Origin: Cryptomeria japonica
Lineage: Eukaryota; Streptophyta; Pinopsida; Cupressales; Cupressaceae
Reading direction: 5' to 3'
NCBI RefSeq assembly: GCF_030272615.1
Contig: NC_081406.1
Location: forward strand, 403,512,939 to 403,576,938
DNA: 64,000 nucleotides
The position numbers and the translations under genes are program-made. Every line of letters begins with the position of its first letter. Within the stretch, counting starts at the first letter, position 1. Of the stretch, positions 59,612 through 64,000 are shown piece after piece. The notes beneath the pieces are model-generated. The model had not been told where the DNA came from, searched no databases, and saw nothing but the letters and a program-made list of their open reading frames with translations.

Positions 59612-61560
59612 AATGGTTTGTTTAGTGTCAACCCCTACTCCAGTTTTTGATGGTTCAAATTATTGTATTTGGAGTTGTAGGATGGAAGTCTACCTATCCT
59701 CTTTAGTGTTTGATGTGTGGATGTTGGTTGTAAATGACTTCCCTAGTCATGTCAGTCCTCCCACCGATTCAGAAGCAGAAAGAAGATACCAGTGCAATGA
59801 TGTAGCAATGAAGGCTATATTATGTGGGCTCTCATATGATGTTTCCTTGTAGGTGGACAAATGCAAATCGACAAAGAGCTTATGGGACAAATTAAAGAAG
59901 ATCTATGGAAATGAGCCTAGCAATGCAGAATTAGTTTGTGAGAGTAGGAAAAGAAATGAAACACATGTGTTGGCAGATGATGAAGATAGATCTGTTAGCA
60001 GCAACAAAAATGATGAAGAAGGAACCCACCTCTTCATGGCTCAAGAGACAAAAGATGAGAGGGACACATCTAAGAGTGATCATGCAGATCACTCCTACTG
60101 ACAAGATGTGTTTGGGAGTGACAGTGAAGATGAAGAAGAAGATGAAGTTGAGGTAGATCTAGAAGGAGAACTTGTAAGTGCACTCGAGGAGCTTAGTAGA
60201 GTGAGGAATGAATACAAGTTATTCAAGAATGTTGCGGTTGTGGAACAAAACTAGTTAATCAATTGCCTTGAAGAATCTGAGAAATGTATTTTAGAGTTGA
60301 AGACTCAACATTGAAGACACCAAGGAATGGAGGTGTAAAGATCTAGCATCTGAGCTAGAGGCAAAGGATAAAGAGTATCAGTAGCTATAAGAAGATATGG
60401 AGAATCTTTGAAATAACCTTGAGAAATGTCAAGATGAGCTCAAGGTAAGAATCCAGTTTGATGGTAACAGTGATGCCTTAGATAAAATGTTGAAGAATCA
60501 AAAACATTCCAAGGATACTAGAGGATTAGGATGCAATATCGGTGAATGCTCTACAAGCAAGGAAACCTCCCACAAAGATATTCAATTTGTCTCCTCTAAT
60601 GGAGATACAAGGGACATACCTTCACTATCTGGAATACTCCTAGGAAGAAGGTTGGTCTAACCACAACCAATTAAGACTAGTCCTGCAAGAGGGAGAAACA
60701 ATGCAGCTCCCAAAGGAAAAGGAAAGATGGGAGAAGGTAGCTTCACCAGAAGCAAGAACATGGGAAGACAACATAGAAGACCTCCTACCAGTAGAAGACT
60801 AAGAAATGTTTCTGCCCACAAGACAAAGCAAGTATTGGAAAAGAAGGGATCGAATGGAAGAACTGCAAAGCATGGACAATCCAAAATCCATCCCCGAAGA
60901 AGCAGAAATGGAGATACTAAATTGGTAAGATCTCCTCATGCATGGGAGAATAAATTTGTAAGTCATATGCCATCCTTTACTAATTACTGCTTCTCTTGCA
61001 AAGATTATGGCCACAAGACAGATGAATGTAAAAAGAAGTCTAGGAATAGACATAATGTTCTTCCTAGAAATAATAATGTTATCTGTCAAATATATAATGG
61101 TTTTGGCCATAGAAGTCCTGATTGTAGAAAGATGGGATTTCAATCATATGATAGTCAGTATAACTACTATACCTAATATGGAAATGGGTATGAGAATATG
61201 AGAGCCAAAGGGTTGCATGGAACAAAAAGAGATAATCCCCTATAGGATCAAGAGGTCAACCAGTTCTGGTAGCCGGTTACAACAATGTGACTAGAAGAAG
61301 ATGGTCTAACTAGTTTGACAAAAGGTCCTCCAGTTATGTTTTTGGTATGAACACAATTTTCTTCTACAACAATGCATACGGTCATGCTGCAAAATCTGGT
61401 AGAGCAAGGACTAATCAAAAAAATAAGGTAAGACTTGCTCCCAAGACTGATAAATGGGAAGAAGAGTGAAGTCAAGCAGGTATTGAGGAAAAAGCAAGAA
61501 GATCCAACCATGGACCAGAACTGTGCATTCAATGCATAGGTGATATCTCCTAAGGCTTGA
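59612..61560 (+). pseudogene. Element C gag, broken
   Basis: The ATG at 59612 gives MVCLVSTPTPVFDGSNYCIW, with the copia gag motif F-D-G-x-N-Y-x-x-W. KAILCGLSYD and KSLWDKLKKIYGNE follow (59790-59915). An acidic segment (SDSEDEEEDEVEVDLEG, about 60116) and a coiled coil in shifting frames come next, then MLKNQKHSKDTRGLGCNIGE (60488-60545), common in copia gag proteins. Two knuckles follow: CFSCKDYGHKTDEC (60988) and CQIYNGFGHRSPDC (61084), the second with Tyr in place of the second Cys. Stops lie near 59850, 60099 and 60252. The readable part ends near 61540. No pol follows. Confidence 0.88.
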
Positions 61561-62971
61561 AGGAGATGCAAGACCTTAGGGGGAGTAGCACTTTGACCAT
61601 ATATTTGCCCCCTTAGTGGAAGTGGACAAATGAAACAACAGGTTGTTGTCGGTATAAGAGAAAAGATGAGATGACAGATGTATAGTTGCAGCCTTGGCTA
61701 CACATCTACCTATGAGAGATGATTTATTGTTGCATGTGTCAATGGATGGCTAAATTGCAATTTAGACCAGAGGCTCTTAACACAAGAAGATAGAGGTTGA
61801 TGGACAAAGTGCTCCAGTGTGGATATAGGAAACTGGTATATGCAGTATACAATATGCAACTAGTATGGATATTGACTGGATTTGCAGGTTCTATAAGTCA
61901 ATGAGTTTTGGGATCATTGCAATAACTCCAGTAATATGGTGTGAGGAAGGTATGTCTTAGGTGATATTGGAAAAGACCTGAATGACAGGTGTTGGCTCGG
62001 TAGTTAATCATATGTGCATACATTATTATGGACTAATCGGTTCAATTTTTGGCATGATAGTAATGTGGTATGGCATTGTGTTCATATAAAATCATGTCAT
62101 AAGCTATGATGGATGCCATGAAGCTGAAAGATCATTAGTTGATTGGATATGAACAACTCAACTGATACAAGGTACAGTTTGGCTCCGGTTAAGAACCTAA
62201 TAGGCAATAAGGACCTGAGATCTATAATTGAAGGGGAGTTCACAACCATATCTTTTGATTGTTATCTAACATGTTGGACACAGGGAGATTGTAAGTGTCT
62301 ATGGTTGTACCAGTATGATTGAGACTTTGGGATGTGCTCATCGGTCCGGGGTTGTGAGGTATGTCAATGTCTATCCAATTTGTACTTTATTAAAATCACA
62401 ACTAGACCACCGGTGTAGTTGTCTACAAAGAGGGAGAGTTACCTACACAGGAGAACATGCATTTCGTATCGGAGAAGATACAATTCATATCAATGTCAGC
62501 TTCAACACTTGGTATTAGCAAATTGGGGTCAGGATAACTTCTGCATATCAAAGGGGAGATGATGCAATCTAACTGATAGGTAAGTTGTATTCACTGACAC
62601 ATGTACCTTCAATTGGTATCAAACTTGTATATGCAATAGGTATCCAATTTGTATATGCATTTAGTTGCTGAGAAATTGGTGTCAATTGGTGTCTGAGACC
62701 TCCATCTCAAGTGTTGTGGATTGAGAGGATGAAAAGTATAATGGTCAAAGGAGGAGAAGCATCTGATAGAGAAAAAGGGGGAGAGAAAAATTTGTCAGTG
62801 CACGATAGAGACAAGGAGGAGAGAAACCATGAAAATGCCCTTTTCCATTGTTGTCAAAGGGGAGAGAGAATCTATAGTATGTCGGATATTACATGTGTGA
62901 GAATCCATAGCACACATAAAGGAAGAGAGAGAATATGTAGTATGTCAGATACTACATGTGTTGACATCAAT
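61561..62971 (+). other. Element C noncoding region between gag and polypurine tract
   Basis: It begins with a purine-rich CCTTAGGGGGAGTAG near 61576, which looks like an old or extra polypurine tract. No pol or other domain is present. Near 62850-62985 a short segment (gggagagagaatctatagtatgtcgga) is tandemly repeated with changes (62869 and 62928). Confidence 0.6.
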
Positions 62972-62985
62972 ACAAAAGGGGGAGA
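62972..62985 (+). other. Element C polypurine tract
   Basis: ACAAAAGGGGGAGA lies directly before the LTR start TGGCATTGTG. Confidence 0.85.
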
Positions 62986-64000
62986 TGGCATTGTGCTATC
63001 ATTAATTTCAACCTGTATAGGATGGCTTTCGGTATGGGAGATTGATGAGCTATGTTGTCATTGATGCATACCAGAAATGGTAACATTAATGTCAACTAGC
63101 ATAGTAGGTCACCAGTAAGGAATATAATATCATCTAGAATAATGATCAGTGGACTCACCGGTATAAAAGTTATTGTTGGCTTGTATTGAAGGCATAAGGA
63201 ATAGAGACCGGTATTGGATAAAAACTAGTAAGTGATATGTTGATAGTACATTGTTGCCAACCGACAAGTCAACAAGCAGGGTGAGCTAATGAAGAAGTGG
63301 CAACTGGTATGCTGTTGAATATTTGGGTGTGAAACAATAGGACTTCCATCGGATAAAGATGGAGTCACCAGATAATGAGAATCCTCATAAAGAGTGTGCC
63401 GAACTGGATCATATGTGCATGCTTGAAGATATGCCTACTCAAATAGGGAATCCATATTGGTGCAATGTCAGATGCAGATGACAAGGATCCACTCCAACTA
63501 GTAAGTGGAGCATGTCTCCCATTATGCATGGAATGCATCATAGTCCTCTGAGATAAGACACAAGAGTTAAAGGCAGGTGATTGAAGGCTCACACTGGATG
63601 AATTAGTGAAACACTAAGTTTCCTTAGGTGTAGGAAATCAAAGATGTGCACTAGATCAGAAATGGTAGACATGATGAGTTGTCGGTACAGAGAAGAAAGG
63701 ATAGGTTTGTCTCTTTGAAAAACTAGTTGATAGGAGAATCAATCTATTGATGAAGAAGGAAAAGTTGAAGCAGTTGCAGAGAGTGCAACCGGGTTGAAGA
63801 TGGAGACTGTTAAATGTTGATGACATGGTATTATCAAGGTGGTTACTGGTAAGCATGTCTACCAGTGAGCAAGAAAAAGTGCAGAATTGAAAGGCTCTAA
63901 TATGATGAAGATGTGCATGAGGTGGATTGGAAAGTGTGATGACTGGTAAGGGTGTTCCACCAATAGATCAGCAAAGTGCAGGACTGAAGGCAAACCGGTT
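62986..64000 (+). repeat. Element C 3' LTR, partial, runs off the right edge
   Basis: It matches 44371-44421 joined to 57264 onward. It includes a stretch of about 60 bp (63450-63510) that is absent from the 5' LTR near 57660. It continues beyond the window, so the target duplication cannot be checked. Confidence 0.85.

Larger units (their letters stand above)
44371..64000 (+). mobile_element. Copia-type element C: gag only, no pol; 5' LTR split by a LARD; 3' LTR runs off the window
   Basis: The 5' LTR runs from 44371 to 59540 with the LARD (44422-57258) inside it; its own length is about 2.3 kb. The iMet primer site, gag (59612-61560), a noncoding stretch, a polypurine tract and the start of the 3' LTR at 62986 follow. 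No protease, integrase, RT or RNase H motif is seen in the 3.4-kb interior. This is the plan of gag-only non-autonomous elements (TR-GAG type). LTR divergence is about 11% over the 350 bp I compared by hand. Confidence 0.82.

Overview
The window is a block of nested plant LTR retrotransposons. I found no host gene, rRNA, tRNA or CRISPR array. The base composition (AT-rich, long T runs, TA and CTT microsatellites), tRNA-iMet primer sites, Ty1/copia and Ty3/gypsy proteins, and the age and depth of nesting all suggest a very large plant genome. A conifer or other gymnosperm is my best guess, but that is inference because no host gene is present to test it. Almost every coding region carries stops and frameshifts. 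Products are therefore described as element-derived pseudogenes.

Layout, left to right. (1) 1-1539: a minus-strand repetitive ORF of unknown function, broken and running off the left edge. (2) 2560-4985: plus-strand copia remnants in the order pol fragment, polypurine tract, LTR, primer site, gag, so one LTR appears to serve two internal regions. (3) 4985-8957: the 3' part of a minus-strand copia-like element A (LTR plus a lysine-rich accessory ORF). Its LTR edge lies in a perfect 327-bp tandem duplication. (4) 8958-11595: TE-derived noncoding DNA with two TATA-type promoters. (5) 11596-41632: a Ty3/gypsy element with a 5-bp target duplication (CCTAG). It carries gag, a D-G-G protease, a G-patch-like segment, RT, RNase H, integrase and an antisense plant-mobile-domain gene with an intron. 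It is split by a solo LTR (20497-22017, TSD AAGCA), by element B (22266-33190, TSD CACTA) and by a second solo LTR (34641-35215, TSD TGGTC). Element B's gag is itself split by a 4.4-kb solo LTR (27305-31731, TSD CTTAC). (6) 41638-44370: the remaining host TE sequence, including a 220-bp unit repeated three times. (7) 44371-64000: element C, a copia-type element with gag but no pol. Its 5' LTR is split by a complete LARD-like element (44422-57258, TSD TGAGC) with LTRs of about 4.5 kb and a noncoding interior of about 3.8 kb.

Three non-autonomous groups stand out. Elements A and B share an accessory coiled-coil/lysine-rich ORF that sits where pol should be, and in B this ORF has its own TATA box. 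Element C has gag only. The LARD has no coding capacity, and the 4.4-kb solo LTR inside B looks like a distant relative of it. All would depend on enzymes supplied by other elements. Rough hand counts of LTR divergence (gypsy about 5%, B about 6%, C about 11%, LARD about 1%) agree with the nesting order, with the LARD youngest.
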